From positions 5,734,501-5,798,500 of the forward strand of contig NZ_CP089391.1 of NCBI RefSeq assembly GCF_027594865.1: a stretch of 64,000 nt of DNA, read 5' to 3'. Below the pieces are notes generated by a model, which had not been told where the DNA came from, did no database searches, and saw nothing but the letters and a program-made list of their open reading frames with translations. The stretch comes from Bradyrhizobium xenonodulans (GTDB lineage Bacteria; Pseudomonadota; Alphaproteobacteria; Rhizobiales; Xanthobacteraceae). Below, in pieces: positions 33,617 to 42,950 of the stretch (the stretch's first letter is position 1; every line of letters begins with the position of its first letter). The position numbers were made by a program, and so were the translations under genes.

Positions 33617-34792
33617 TCATCCGACCTTGGTCCATATGTTGCCGGCTTTCGAAGATGTTACAGCTGCCTCGATGAAGCGCATGCCGGCCAAGCCGTCCTG
33701 TACGGTCGGATAGATCGTTCCGGGATCGGGCGAAGCGCCCGTCCGCGCCGCGCGAATTGCCCGCGCAGCTTCGGCATAGATTGTGGCAAAGCCCTCAAGA
33801 TACCCTTCGGGGTGTCCACCCGGCAGACGGGAGACGCGGGCAGCTTCAGGCTGAGCCCCGGCGCCGGCGCGAGTGAGCAGCTGCTTCGGCTGGCCGAAGC
33901 GGGTGAACCACAGATAGTTCGGGTCTTCCTGGGTCCATTCCAATCCGCCCTTGGTGCCGTAGATGCGCAGCTTGAGGGCGTTCTCGTTGCCGACTGCCAC
34001 CTGGCTTGCCCACAGCAGGCCACGCGCGCCGCCCTTGTAGCGCAACATGATCTGGACGTGGTCGTCGAGCAGGCGGCCGGGCACGAAGGTGGTGAGCTGC
34101 GCCAGGATTGCTTCAGTCTCCAGTCCGGTGACGAATGCAGCGAGATTGTAGGCGTGTGTTCCGATATCGCCGATGCAGCCGCCGGCTCCCGAACGCTTTG
34201 GATCCGTGCGCCACTCGGCCTGCTTGCTTCCCGAAAGCTCGGCGCGCTCGGTAAGCCAGTCTTGCGGATATTCGACCTGCACGACGCGGACGTCACCCAA
34301 TTCACCTTTGCCGATCATGGCGCGTGCCTGCCGCACCATCGGATAACCAGTGTAATTGTGAGTGAGGACGAACACCTTCCCGCTGCTTTCCACGAGATCG
34401 ACCAGCCGTTCCGCCTCCGCCACCGTGGTCGTCATCGGCTTGTCGCAGATCACATGGATGCCAGCCTCGAGGAAAGCGCGCGCAGCGGGCGCGTGCACGT
34501 GGTTTGGCGTCACGATCGACACCGCCTCGATCCCGTCGGGGCGCGCGGCCTCGGCCCTCGCCATCTCCTCGAACGATCCGTAGGATCTTTCCGCAGCGAT
34601 GCCGAGTTCCACGGCCGACGCCTTCGCCCGGGCGGGATCTGAAGACAGCGCGCCCGCGACCAGTTCGAACTGCCCGTCGATCCGTGCTGCTATGCGATGA
34701 ACGGCACCGATAAATGCGCCCTGACCGCCGCCCACCATCCCAAGTCTGACACGGCCGCTCGTGCTGTCGGACCCGCTTGCTCCAATCGCCAT
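33617..34792 (-). CDS. Gfo/Idh/MocA family oxidoreductase
   Basis: 391 residues, NAD(P)-dependent sugar or inositol dehydrogenase. LGMVGGGQGAFIGAVHR cofactor loop, VSIVTPNHVHAPAARAFLEAG, ICDKPMTTT with the catalytic-region Lys, and IGDIGTHAYNLA with the His of the active site. It follows the TIM-barrel gene by 9 bp, so the two probably act in sequence on one sugar. Confidence 0.92.
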   Translation of the reverse strand: MAIGASGSDSTSGRVRLGMVGGGQGAFIGAVHRIAARIDGQFELVAGALSSDPARAKASAVELGIAAERSYGSFEEMARAEAARPDGIEAVSIVTPNHVHAPAARAFLEAGIHVICDKPMTTTVAEAERLVDLVESSGKVFVLTHNYTGYPMVRQARAMIGKGELGDVRVVQVEYPQDWLTERAELSGSKQAEWRTDPKRSGAGGCIGDIGTHAYNLAAFVTGLETEAILAQLTTFVPGRLLDDHVQIMLRYKGGARGLLWASQVAVGNENALKLRIYGTKGGLEWTQEDPNYLWFTRFGQPKQLLTRAGAGAQPEAARVSRLPGGHPEGYLEGFATIYAEAARAIRAARTGASPDPGTIYPTVQDGLAGMRFIEAAVTSSKAGNIWTKVG

Positions 34793-34801
34793 GCGAACCT
34801 C

Positions 34802-35857
34802 CTACGCCAGTCCGAGCATTTTGCGGTTCGCTAATTCGTCGGCGCCCGCCCCGGCAAAGTCGTCGAAGGCGCGCTCGGTAACGCGGATGATGTGATGTTT
34901 GATGAACTCAGCGCCTTCGCGCGCACCGTCCTCGGGGTGCTTGAGCGCGCATTCCCACTCCAGCACCGCCCAGCTGTCGAAATCATAGGCCGTCAGTTTG
35001 GAGAAGATGCCGCCGAAATCGACCTGCCCGTCGCCCAGCGAGCGAAACCGGCCCGCTCGATTCACCCAACTCTGGAAACCACCATAAACGCCTTGTCGGC
35101 CCGTGGGATTGAATTCCGCATCCTTGACGTGGAAGGCTTTTATGCGCTCGTGATAGATGTCGATGTAATCGAGATAATCGAGCTGTTGGAGCAGGAGGTG
35201 CGACGGATCGTACAGCAGGTTCGCCCGCGGGTGGCTCTTCACCCGTTCGAGGAACATCTCGTAGCTGACGCCGTCATGCAGGTCCTCGCCTGGATGAATC
35301 TCGTAGCAGAGGTCGACGCCGTTCTCGTCGGCATGGTCCAGCAGCGGGGTCCAGCGTCTTGCCAACTCGTCGAACGCCGCTTCGACAAGGCCGGCCGGCC
35401 GCTGCGGCCACGGATAGATATAGGGCCATGCCAAGGCGCCGGAAAAGGTTGCATGCGCTTTCAGGCCGAGATGTTTCGATGCTCTCAGCGCGCGCATCAC
35501 CTGGTCGATCGCCCATTCGGTACGTGCCGATGGGTTACCGCGCACTTCCGGCGCCGCAAAGCCATCGAAGGCAGCATCATAGGCAGGGTGGACCGCGACG
35601 AGCTGTCCCTGGAGATGAGTGGAGAGTTCGGTGATCGCCAGACCGTGACGTGCCGCGACTCCGCTGATCTCGTCGCAATAGGTCTTTGAATCGGACGCCC
35701 TCTTCAGATCGAACAGGCGCGCGTCCCAAGTCGGGATCTGTACACCCTTGTAGCCGAGTGACGACGCCCATTTGCAGATCGCGTCAAGGGAGTTGAACGG
35801 AGGCGCATCCCCGGCGAACTGCGCCAGGAAAATGGCTGGGCCCTTCATCGACTTCAT
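34802..35857 (-). CDS. Xylose-isomerase-like TIM-barrel sugar epimerase/isomerase
   Basis: 351 residues. Metal ligands in the usual order: Glu in CYEIHPGEDL, Asp in LYDPSHLL, His in AFHVKDAEF, Glu in AVLEWECAL. Such IolE/IolH-like proteins isomerise, epimerise or dehydrate sugars and inositol keto forms. ATG 35857 follows GGGAGAAAACTC. It is separated from the LacI gene by 149 bp and so may have its own promoter; a partial AACGTT dyad at 35881-35886 is too weak to call as an operator. Confidence 0.88.
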   Translation of the reverse strand: MKSMKGPAIFLAQFAGDAPPFNSLDAICKWASSLGYKGVQIPTWDARLFDLKRASDSKTYCDEISGVAARHGLAITELSTHLQGQLVAVHPAYDAAFDGFAAPEVRGNPSARTEWAIDQVMRALRASKHLGLKAHATFSGALAWPYIYPWPQRPAGLVEAAFDELARRWTPLLDHADENGVDLCYEIHPGEDLHDGVSYEMFLERVKSHPRANLLYDPSHLLLQQLDYLDYIDIYHERIKAFHVKDAEFNPTGRQGVYGGFQSWVNRAGRFRSLGDGQVDFGGIFSKLTAYDFDSWAVLEWECALKHPEDGAREGAEFIKHHIIRVTERAFDDFAGAGADELANRKMLGLA

Positions 35858-36006
35858 GAGTTTTCTCCCGAATGTCCCATAACGTTTACATACGTAGAGC
35901 CGCCCGTCGGCTTACGATGCCGTCGAGCGACTTCCGCTGCCGCTCGCCACGATCACGCTACCAGAAAGTTTTTTTGAGGCGGCGCGCTCATTTCGAGAAC
36001 TCGAAG

Positions 36007-37056
36007 CTACGGCAGATTGTCCCGCAGGAAAATGTCAATGCGGATGCGTTCCTGGTCGGGGCTGATCGGCTCGCCCGAACAATGCGCGAGCAGGATGCGC
36101 GCCGCAGACCGTGCCTCGTGCCCTGGATCCTGGTTGATGATGGCATCGAGCGTGCCGCGGACCAGGAACCGCCGCGTGTGCTGGGTGAGCTCGTGAGTGA
36201 TCCAGACCACCTCGCGTGCGCGGCCAGAGGCCTCGAGCGCATCGGCGATGCCGCGGTTTCCGGCGCCACAGCAGTAGATGCCGCGAAGATCGGCATGGTG
36301 CGCGAGCAGCGCGGCGGTGAGCTTCCGCGTACGCTCGCTGTCGTCGCGGCCTTCGATGACCGGGAGCGCGACCAGGGTTGGATATTCGCTGGACAGGATC
36401 TGGTGGAAGCCGAACTGCCGCTCGGTATGATCGCGCAGCGACAACGATCCCGCGATCACGGCGACCGTCCCCTCGCGCCCGGCCAGGAAACGTCCCATCA
36501 GCGTCGACGCGGTCCGTCCCGCGGCCGGGTTGTCGATGCCGACATAGTGCAGGCGGCGCGAACTTGGCGCGTCCGACACCAGCGTGACCACGGCGACCCC
36601 GCGCGCGGTGAGCTCGTCGATTGCGGCCCGCACCCTGGGATGGTCCAGCGCGATGACGGCGACGCCCTGATAGGCCGGCGACAGGTTTTCGAGCGCGCCT
36701 GCCAGCACATCCGGATCGAACACGTCGACATGGAGGATATCGATGAAGCCGCGTTGGCCGGCGAGCCACTCCGCGGTGCGCTGGACCTGTTCGGTCAAAT
36801 TGGTCATGAAGCTGTTGCTGCCGGTCGGCAGCACGAAGGCGAAGCGAAAACTCTGCCCGCGCGCCAGCCGGGCGGCCGCCACGTCCGCGCGGTAGCCGAG
36901 CTTGGCGACGGCGGCCTCGACACGCGCAACCGTCTTGGCGCGGACGCCCTCGCGCCGGTTGACGACGCGATCGACGGTCGCAAGCGAAACGCCCGCCGCA
37001 CGCGCGACGTCCTCGAGCGTGGCGCGAACAGCCGGCTGCATCGCGCCAGCCGTCAT
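36007..37056 (-). CDS. LacI family transcriptional regulator
   Basis: 349 residues. Helix-turn-helix TLEDVARAAGVSLATVDRVVN, hinge region AAARLARGQ, then a ribose-binding-like core (FAFVLPTGSNSFM, AVIALDHPRVRAAIDEL). ATG 37056 overlaps the ThuA stop (ATGA). Likely senses the sugar carried by the upstream importer and controls this operon; the inverted repeat at 41922-41958 is a candidate site. Confidence 0.92.
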   Translation of the reverse strand: MTAGAMQPAVRATLEDVARAAGVSLATVDRVVNRREGVRAKTVARVEAAVAKLGYRADVAAARLARGQSFRFAFVLPTGSNSFMTNLTEQVQRTAEWLAGQRGFIDILHVDVFDPDVLAGALENLSPAYQGVAVIALDHPRVRAAIDELTARGVAVVTLVSDAPSSRRLHYVGIDNPAAGRTASTLMGRFLAGREGTVAVIAGSLSLRDHTERQFGFHQILSSEYPTLVALPVIEGRDDSERTRKLTAALLAHHADLRGIYCCGAGNRGIADALEASGRAREVVWITHELTQHTRRFLVRGTLDAIINQDPGHEARSAARILLAHCSGEPISPDQERIRIDIFLRDNLP

Positions 37057-37697
37057 TCGCGCGCCGCCCACAGCATGCCGCGGGTCATCAACGTCCGGAT
37101 CTCGGGCACGTCGAGTTCGTAGGCACGGTGGCCGAGCGAGGAATAGAACACCCTGCCAGCGCCGTAACGCTTCTTCCAGACCACCGGCATCACCACGCCG
37201 TCGATCCAGGGCGCGTGCTCGCCCGTGAAGGTGGTCGTCGCCAAGACCTCGTTGGCGGGGTCAACATGCATGTAGTACTGCTCGGAACGATGCTCGAAAC
37301 TCTTCAGGCCCTGCATGATGGGGTCATCCGGCTTGGTCAAGTCGACCGTGTAATCGATGATGTTGCCGGGATGCGCCACCCACTGTCCGCCGCACATGAA
37401 CTGGTAGTCGACGGAATCGCGGAACGCATCGCACATCCCGCCATGGTGACCGGCGAGCCCGACGCCACCACGCACCGCCGCGCAGAGGTTGAGCGCGTCC
37501 GCCTTCTCGATCTTCGACATCGTGTAGATCGGGATGATCAGCGACAGATCATGGATCGCCGGATCGCCGAATGCTTCTGTCGTCGTCTCGATCCGGACCT
37601 CAAAGCCTTCCGCCTTCAGCCAGCCGCGGATCATCGAAGCGCACAAATCGGGATCGTGTCCCGGCCAGCCGCCCCACACAATTAATGCCTTGCGCAT
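37053..37697 (-). CDS. ThuA-domain protein
   Basis: 214 residues, class-I glutamine-amidotransferase-like fold as in trehalose utilisation protein ThuA: KALIVWGGWPGHDPDLC, LAGHHGGMCDAFRDSVDYQF, GRVFYSSLGHRAYE. The start ATG 37697 sits 6 bases after GAGGGA; ATG 37703 touches that site. Between a Gfo/Idh gene and the LacI gene, as in rhizobial thu loci. Enzyme activity of ThuA is poorly defined. Confidence 0.88.
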   Translation of the reverse strand: MRKALIVWGGWPGHDPDLCASMIRGWLKAEGFEVRIETTTEAFGDPAIHDLSLIIPIYTMSKIEKADALNLCAAVRGGVGLAGHHGGMCDAFRDSVDYQFMCGGQWVAHPGNIIDYTVDLTKPDDPIMQGLKSFEHRSEQYYMHVDPANEVLATTTFTGEHAPWIDGVVMPVVWKKRYGAGRVFYSSLGHRAYELDVPEIRTLMTRGMLWAARE

Positions 37698-37707
37698 GGT
37701 CATTCCC

Positions 37708-38805
37708 TCAGTCGACCTGTCCGGTTTCATGTCCGGCCGGCAGCATCGCCGGCCGCTCGACGCGGTTCTCGATCTTGACGCGCCGCCCTTCGTCGGCGGA
37801 GATCTGGAACGCCTCCATCACCTCCAGCACGTGGAAGGCGAGCGCGCCGCTGGCGCGATGCGGGCGGTTGTTCAGGATCGCGGAGGCCATGTCGGCGACA
37901 CCAATGGAGCGGAACTCGCCTTCGACATGACCGTGCGTCAACGGCACCGTCTCAAATTCACCGCCGGTCTTCGCAACCTGCACCTCGCCGCCGAAGCGGT
38001 TCGGGTCCGGCACCAGCATGCTGCCCCTGTCGCCATAGATCTCGATCGGCGCGTGCCGGTGCTTCGGCACGTCAAAGCTCATCGCGATCGAGACCACCGC
38101 CCCGCTCTCGAACTCCAGCGTGCCCGCGACATGGGTCGGCACCTCGACCGGGATCAGCGCGCCGTTCATCGGCTGGCTGGTGACGATGCGCTCCGACCTC
38201 GGTCGCGCGGTCGAGCCCATGACGCTGGCGACCGGGCCGAGCAACTGCACGAGATCGGTAATGTAATACGGCCCCATGTCGAGCATTGGTCCGCCGCCGC
38301 GCAGATAATAGAAGCCGGGCGCCGGATGCCAGCGCTCATGCCCGGGGCAGCCGAAGAAGGCGCTACCGGCGACCGGCGTGCCGATCGCGCCGTCGTCGAT
38401 CAGCTTACGTGCGGTCTGATGCCCGCCGCCGAGGAAGGTGTCAGGCGCGCTGCCGACGCGCAAATTCTTCTGCGCGGCAAGATCCATGACCTTGCGCGCT
38501 TCGGCGACGTTGATGCCGAGCGGCTTCTCGGAATGTACGTGCTTGCCGGCGTTCAGCACCGCGAGACTGACGTCGGTGTGGGCGAGCGGGACGGTGAGAT
38601 TGACGACGATCTCGACGTCGTCGCGTTTGAGCAGCTGATCGACCCGCATCGCTGGCAGCCCGAAGGCGGCGCCCTGCCGCTCCGCCACATCGCTGCGCAT
38701 GTCGGCAAGCGCTCTCACCTCCATGACCGGGAAGCGCTGCGCTGCCTTGAGATAGGCGGTGCTGATCACACCGCAGCCGATGATTCCGACGCCGACTTTT
38801 CTCAT
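37708..38805 (-). CDS. Gfo/Idh/MocA family oxidoreductase (ThuB-like position)
   Basis: 365 residues. VGVGIIGCGVISTAYLKAA cofactor loop, NLTVPLAHTDVSLAVLNAGKH, SEKPLGIN, and DMGPYYITDLVQLLGP. Tandem with the permeases and the ThuA gene, so it likely oxidises the imported sugar (ThuB-like 3-keto formation). The second Gfo/Idh protein at 33617 is clearly different in sequence. Confidence 0.92.
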   Translation of the reverse strand: MRKVGVGIIGCGVISTAYLKAAQRFPVMEVRALADMRSDVAERQGAAFGLPAMRVDQLLKRDDVEIVVNLTVPLAHTDVSLAVLNAGKHVHSEKPLGINVAEARKVMDLAAQKNLRVGSAPDTFLGGGHQTARKLIDDGAIGTPVAGSAFFGCPGHERWHPAPGFYYLRGGGPMLDMGPYYITDLVQLLGPVASVMGSTARPRSERIVTSQPMNGALIPVEVPTHVAGTLEFESGAVVSIAMSFDVPKHRHAPIEIYGDRGSMLVPDPNRFGGEVQVAKTGGEFETVPLTHGHVEGEFRSIGVADMASAILNNRPHRASGALAFHVLEVMEAFQISADEGRRVKIENRVERPAMLPAGHETGQVD

Positions 38806-38827
38806 CGTATTCTCCGTGAAGTCCTGC

Positions 38828-39676
38828 TCACCCCTTGACCGCGCCTGCGGTGAGGCCGGCGACGATATGCTTCTGTGCCAGCAGGAACAGAATGATCGTC
38901 GGCAGGATGGTGAGCGTGATGAAGGCCAGGATCAGGTGCCATTCGGACGAATACTCGCCCTGGTAAATCATGATGCCGAGCGGCCAGGGATAGAGCGCAT
39001 CGGTGTTGAGCATCACCAGCGGCAGCAGATAAGCGTTCCAGCTGTTGACGAAGGTGATGGTGCCAACGGTCGCCAGGATCGGTCGTGACAGCGGCAGTGT
39101 CACGTAGCGGAAGAATTTGATGTAGCTACAGCCGTCGACCAGCGCGGCCTCGAGCAGCTCATAGGGAATGTCCTTGAAGAAGCGTCGCAGCAGCAGCACG
39201 CTCATGGCAAGGCTGAAGGCGACCTGCGGCAGCGCGACGCCGAAATAGGTATCGAGCAATCCGAGATCGCGCACCCTGATGAACAGCGGCAGCACGGCAG
39301 TAGCGGCCGGAAACAGCAGGCCGAGCGTCAGGTAGCTCAGCAGCATCGAGCTGCCGAAGAATCTGACGTGGGCGAAGGTGAATGCCGCCATCGAGGCGAC
39401 GATCAAGGTCAATGTCACCGTGAGCGTCGAGATGATCAGCGAGTTGCGCAGGAGCTGCCAGTAACGGGCCGAGAACAGGATGTCCGCGTAGTTCTGCCAC
39501 TCCCAGTGCGTGGGCCAGCCGAACGGATTGACGCGCAATTCGCCGAGCGACTTGAAGCCGCCGAGCAGGGTCGCGAGCAGCGGCACCAGCACGAAGACGG
39601 CAATAACAGCGAGGAACGCCGCCTTGAACAGCACGGCGAGGTCGAACGGCGCGCGGGTGGTCTCGGCACTACTCAT
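38828..39676 (-). CDS. Carbohydrate ABC permease, MalG type
   Basis: 282 residues with six membrane segments. The ABC contact loop is present (EAALVDGCSYIKFFRYVTLPLSRP). First segment follows a charged N-terminus. Its start overlaps the stop of the partner permease by 8 bp. Imports the same sugar as the binding protein at 40610. Confidence 0.93.
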   Translation of the reverse strand: MSSAETTRAPFDLAVLFKAAFLAVIAVFVLVPLLATLLGGFKSLGELRVNPFGWPTHWEWQNYADILFSARYWQLLRNSLIISTLTVTLTLIVASMAAFTFAHVRFFGSSMLLSYLTLGLLFPAATAVLPLFIRVRDLGLLDTYFGVALPQVAFSLAMSVLLLRRFFKDIPYELLEAALVDGCSYIKFFRYVTLPLSRPILATVGTITFVNSWNAYLLPLVMLNTDALYPWPLGIMIYQGEYSSEWHLILAFITLTILPTIILFLLAQKHIVAGLTAGAVKG

Positions 39677-40607
39677 CGCGCATGAACCATCGCTTGTAAG
39701 TGAAGGCGAAGGTCACGCAGATCACGAACAGGATGACACCGATGGCGCTGCCGTAGCCGACCCGCATCCGCGAAATGCCGTTGTTGTAGAGGAAGCTGAC
39801 CATCGTGTTGGAGGAATCCGCCGGTCCCCCGCGCGTCAGCGGCATCACGAGATCGAACAACTGCAATGAGCCGACGATCGCGAAGAACACGGAGAGGCGG
39901 ATCGTCGGATAAAGCAAGGGGATGACGACATGGCGCAGCGCCTGCGAGCGCGTTGCGCCGTCGATCCGCGCCGCCTCGATCAGGCTCTTGTCGAGACCCT
40001 GGAGCGCTGCGATAAACAGCATCATGTGGAAGCCGAAATATTTCCAGACGATCACGATCAGCACCGCCAGCATCGCCGTGTCGGTCGAGGCCAGCAGATG
40101 CAGCGGCTCGGCGCCGAAGGTGCGCCAGATCGAGGCGACCAGGCCATAATCGCCGTCATACACGAAGGAGAAGATCAGCCCGGTCGCGATCTCGGCGAGG
40201 ATATAGGGCATGAAGAACAACATGCGCAGCGCCACGGCCCCACGAAAGCGCTCGGCGAGCATCAGGGCCAGCGTAAGCGCAAGCGGCAGCTGGATCGCGA
40301 GCGAGACCGCGATGATCAGCCCATTGTTGCGCAGCGCGAGCCAGAAAGCGCGCGTCTCCAGCACGAAGCGGTAATTGTCGAAGCCGATCCAGTTGGTGGG
40401 CTTGCCAAAGCCATTCCAGTTGAACGCCGAGTACCAGGCGGCCTCGCCGATCGGAAGCACCACGAACAGCGTGAACAGCAGCAGCGCCGGCGGCAGGAAC
40501 AGGATCAGGACAGTGAAGCGGCCGTCCCAGCTCGGGCCGCGCAGCGCCTGCGGGGCCGTCTCGCCGGCAACGCCCATCGCCGGCGTGATCGCGAGCCGCC
40601 GCGCCAC
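39669..40607 (-). CDS. Carbohydrate ABC permease, MalF/UgpA type
   Basis: About 312 residues, six membrane segments, contact loop EAARIDGATRSQALRHVVIPLL. The start is uncertain: GTG 40607, just after the stop of the binding-protein gene with AGGG nearby, is preferred over GTG 40628 or ATG 40577. No ABC ATPase gene lies in the operon. Confidence 0.92.
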   Translation of the reverse strand: MARRLAITPAMGVAGETAPQALRGPSWDGRFTVLILFLPPALLLFTLFVVLPIGEAAWYSAFNWNGFGKPTNWIGFDNYRFVLETRAFWLALRNNGLIIAVSLAIQLPLALTLALMLAERFRGAVALRMLFFMPYILAEIATGLIFSFVYDGDYGLVASIWRTFGAEPLHLLASTDTAMLAVLIVIVWKYFGFHMMLFIAALQGLDKSLIEAARIDGATRSQALRHVVIPLLYPTIRLSVFFAIVGSLQLFDLVMPLTRGGPADSSNTMVSFLYNNGISRMRVGYGSAIGVILFVICVTFAFTYKRWFMRDE

Positions 40608-40609
40608 CG

Positions 40610-41869
40610 TCAGTTGCCCTGCTTCCACGCCGCTTCGATTGCTTTCGCGGCGTCTTGCGGGCTCATGCTGCCGCCGGCGATCTCCGCGGCGACGTCGTTG
40701 ACGACGCGACCGACCGACGGGCCGAGACTCTGGTCATAGAAATTCTGGTGGTAGTTCGACTTTGCGAGATTAGCCGCGATCAACTTCATGAAGGAATTGT
40801 TGAGACCGGCGTCCGCGCCCTGCACCACCGGGATGATGAAGTTGCCCGCCGCAAGCCGCGTCTGCACGTCCTTCGAGACGAAGTATTTCAGGAAATCGAC
40901 CGCCTCCTTCGGCGAGCCCTTGGTGATCAGCCAGCCGGTGATGCCGCCAAGCGTATCCGTCGGCGCGCCCTTGCCGCCGGCCACGACCGGAAAATCGAAC
41001 CAGCAGATCTTGTCTTCGGAAAGACCCGTCTTGTCGGCGGCGAGCGCGCGCTGCAGATGATAGACGGTGGAAATCGCCAGCGTCATCGCCGCCTTGCCGT
41101 CACCGAAATAGCCGACGGCCTGGGGGTTCTTGAAGCCGAGAAAGCCGTTCTGGAACGGCTGGAGATCGACAAGTTGCTTGAACAGCTCGCCTGATTTCTG
41201 GAAGGTCTCGCCGGCGAAGCCACCGTTCTCGCCCTTGAGCGCCGCATCGAAGGCCGGCTTGCCGCCGATGCGCACCGCAAGATGGGTCCAGTAGAAATGC
41301 AGCGGCCATTTGTCCGCGCCGCCAACCACGATCGGCGTGACGCCGGCCGCCTTGAGTGTCTTCACCGCGGCGAGCAGATCGTCCCAGCTCTTGATCCCGG
41401 CGGGATCGACCTTGGCCTTGGCCATCAGCTCCTTGTTGCAGAGGAAGCCGACCTGCGACAGCGCGGTGGGCAGGCCATAGACGCGGCCATTGCTCGTGAA
41501 CGCAGCGAGCGCGGCCGGGGTGAGGCTGTCGCTGTAGCCCTTCACCTGATCGGTGATGTCATCGAGCACGCCGGCTTCGATCTGCGTCTTCAGGACACCG
41601 CCGGCCCAGCTGTAGATGATGTTCGGCCGGTCCTTGGATTGCAGGATGGTCGGCAGCTTGGCCTTGTAGGCCTCGTTCTCGAGGAACTGCATCTCGACCT
41701 TCACGCCGGGATGCGAAGCCTCATAGGCGCGCGCAACTTCCTCCCAGAGCTTCACCTGGACCGGATTGACTTCGATGTGGAGCCATTTCACCGTCGTGTC
41801 GGCTGCAGCGATTTGGGCGCCAAGCAGGCATGCGGCAGCGGCGAGTCCCAGCTTCCCGAGCAGTCTCAT
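40610..41869 (-). CDS. Sugar ABC transporter binding protein
   Basis: 419 residues, Sec signal (LGLAAAACLLGAQIAAA) and then TVKWLHIEVNPVQVKLWEEV, a family-1 extracellular solute-binding protein. ATG 41869 follows GGGAGGATGTG. First gene of the importer operon. Fold and length fit di- or oligosaccharide binding; the sugar is not determined. Confidence 0.93.
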   Translation of the reverse strand: MRLLGKLGLAAAACLLGAQIAAADTTVKWLHIEVNPVQVKLWEEVARAYEASHPGVKVEMQFLENEAYKAKLPTILQSKDRPNIIYSWAGGVLKTQIEAGVLDDITDQVKGYSDSLTPAALAAFTSNGRVYGLPTALSQVGFLCNKELMAKAKVDPAGIKSWDDLLAAVKTLKAAGVTPIVVGGADKWPLHFYWTHLAVRIGGKPAFDAALKGENGGFAGETFQKSGELFKQLVDLQPFQNGFLGFKNPQAVGYFGDGKAAMTLAISTVYHLQRALAADKTGLSEDKICWFDFPVVAGGKGAPTDTLGGITGWLITKGSPKEAVDFLKYFVSKDVQTRLAAGNFIIPVVQGADAGLNNSFMKLIAANLAKSNYHQNFYDQSLGPSVGRVVNDVAAEIAGGSMSPQDAAKAIEAAWKQGN

Positions 41870-41921
41870 CACATCCTCCCAGCCGATCTTATTCTTTGAC
41901 CGCAATCCTGCCTTCAATTTT

Positions 41922-41958
41922 TGAGGTGCGCAACTAAAATTCTGATCTATGCACCTCA
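41922..41958. promoter_or_regulatory. Inverted repeat in the divergent sugar promoter
   Basis: TGAGGTGC (41922-41929) and GCACCTCA (41951-41958) are perfect 8-bp arms, 21 bp apart, between the importer operon (start 41869) and the SDR gene (start 42034). A possible operator for the LacI protein or a looped pair of half-sites. Confidence 0.45.
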
Positions 41959-42033
41959 CGGATGGACTGGCTAAGGTCGTGACAAGAGTCGGGACGGCCC
42001 GCCGCGCCGCCCGCAAAAGACTGGGAGGTGCCC

Positions 42034-42792
42034 ATGGCCGCCATCTATTCCGACCTCGCCGGCAAGGTGGTGCTCGTCACCGGAGGTGCAGCGGGAATTG
42101 GCGCCGCGATCGTGCGGTGCTTCGCGGAGCAGAAATCCAAGGTCGTGTTCTTCGACATCAAGGTCGACGAGGGCCAGCGCTTCGCGCGCGAGCTGTCCGA
42201 TCAGGGACTGTCTGCGCATTTCCAACACGTCGACCTCACCGACATCCCCGCGCTACGCGCCGGCGTCGTGGAGGCACGCAAGGCGCACGGCGCGATCAAC
42301 ATCCTGATCAACAACGCCGCGCATGACGAACGGCACAAGACCGAGGAGATGACGCCCGAATATTGGGATGACCGCATCGCGGTGAACCTGAAGCACCAGT
42401 TCTTTGCGTCGCAAGCCGTGCTGCCGGACATGAAGGCGGCCAATGCCGGCGCCATCGTCAATTTCGGGTCGGTGTCGTGGATTGCAGGCCAAGGCGGCAT
42501 GGCCGCCTACACCGCCAGCAAATCAGGCGTGATCGGATTGACGCGCTCGCTGGCCCGCGATTACGGTCCCTACAACATCCGCGTAAACGCGATCGCGCCC
42601 GGCTGGATCATGACCGAGCGGCAGCTCGAGAAATGGATGACGCCGGCGGGCGAGATCGAGCTGCAGCAGCGGCAGTGCCTGAAGCGACGGCTGACGCCGG
42701 ACGAGGTCGCGAAGTTCACCGTCTTCCTCGCCTCGGACGAAGCTTCCGCCTGCACCGCCCAGCACTACATCGTCGATGGCGGCTGGGTGTGA
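42034..42792 (+). CDS. Short-chain dehydrogenase/reductase of the sugar locus
   Basis: 252 residues. TGGAAGIGAAI cofactor loop, acidic residue FFDIKVDE favouring NAD, NNAA, catalytic Ser in NFGSVSW, YTASK, and VDGGW at the end. GGGAGGTGCCC precedes ATG 42034. Divergent from the importer operon and likely acts on the same sugar or sugar acid. The Gfo/Idh remnant follows it. Confidence 0.92.
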   Translation: MAAIYSDLAGKVVLVTGGAAGIGAAIVRCFAEQKSKVVFFDIKVDEGQRFARELSDQGLSAHFQHVDLTDIPALRAGVVEARKAHGAINILINNAAHDERHKTEEMTPEYWDDRIAVNLKHQFFASQAVLPDMKAANAGAIVNFGSVSWIAGQGGMAAYTASKSGVIGLTRSLARDYGPYNIRVNAIAPGWIMTERQLEKWMTPAGEIELQQRQCLKRRLTPDEVAKFTVFLASDEASACTAQHYIVDGGWV

Positions 42793-42845
42793 GATGCTTC
42801 GGGAATGGTGGGCGCACCAGGCCGGCGTTGATGCCTGTGCTGGTA

Positions 42846-42950
42846 TCAAACCGACGCGAGATCCCCGGTTTCCGCTGCGCGCTTGACTGCATCGATCGCT
42901 CTAAGGGTTTTCAGCCCCTCGCGCCCGCTCACCACGGGCGCGGCCCTACC
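42846..42950 (-). pseudogene. C-terminal remnant of a Gfo/Idh/MocA oxidoreductase
   Basis: Reading the minus strand upstream of the TGA at 42846-42848 gives about 33 codons: AAPVVSGREGLKTLRAIDAV then KRAAETGDLASV. This is the usual C-terminal helix of Gfo/Idh/MocA proteins. No start codon or upstream part of the gene exists; at about 42950 it runs into the stop region of an unrelated secreted-protein gene. It therefore marks the broken right end of the sugar locus. Confidence 0.6.

Noticed and set aside
35878..35892. Possible LacI operator around AACGTT before the TIM-barrel gene
   Set aside because: Only the central 6 bp are symmetric; flanks do not match, so the evidence is too thin.
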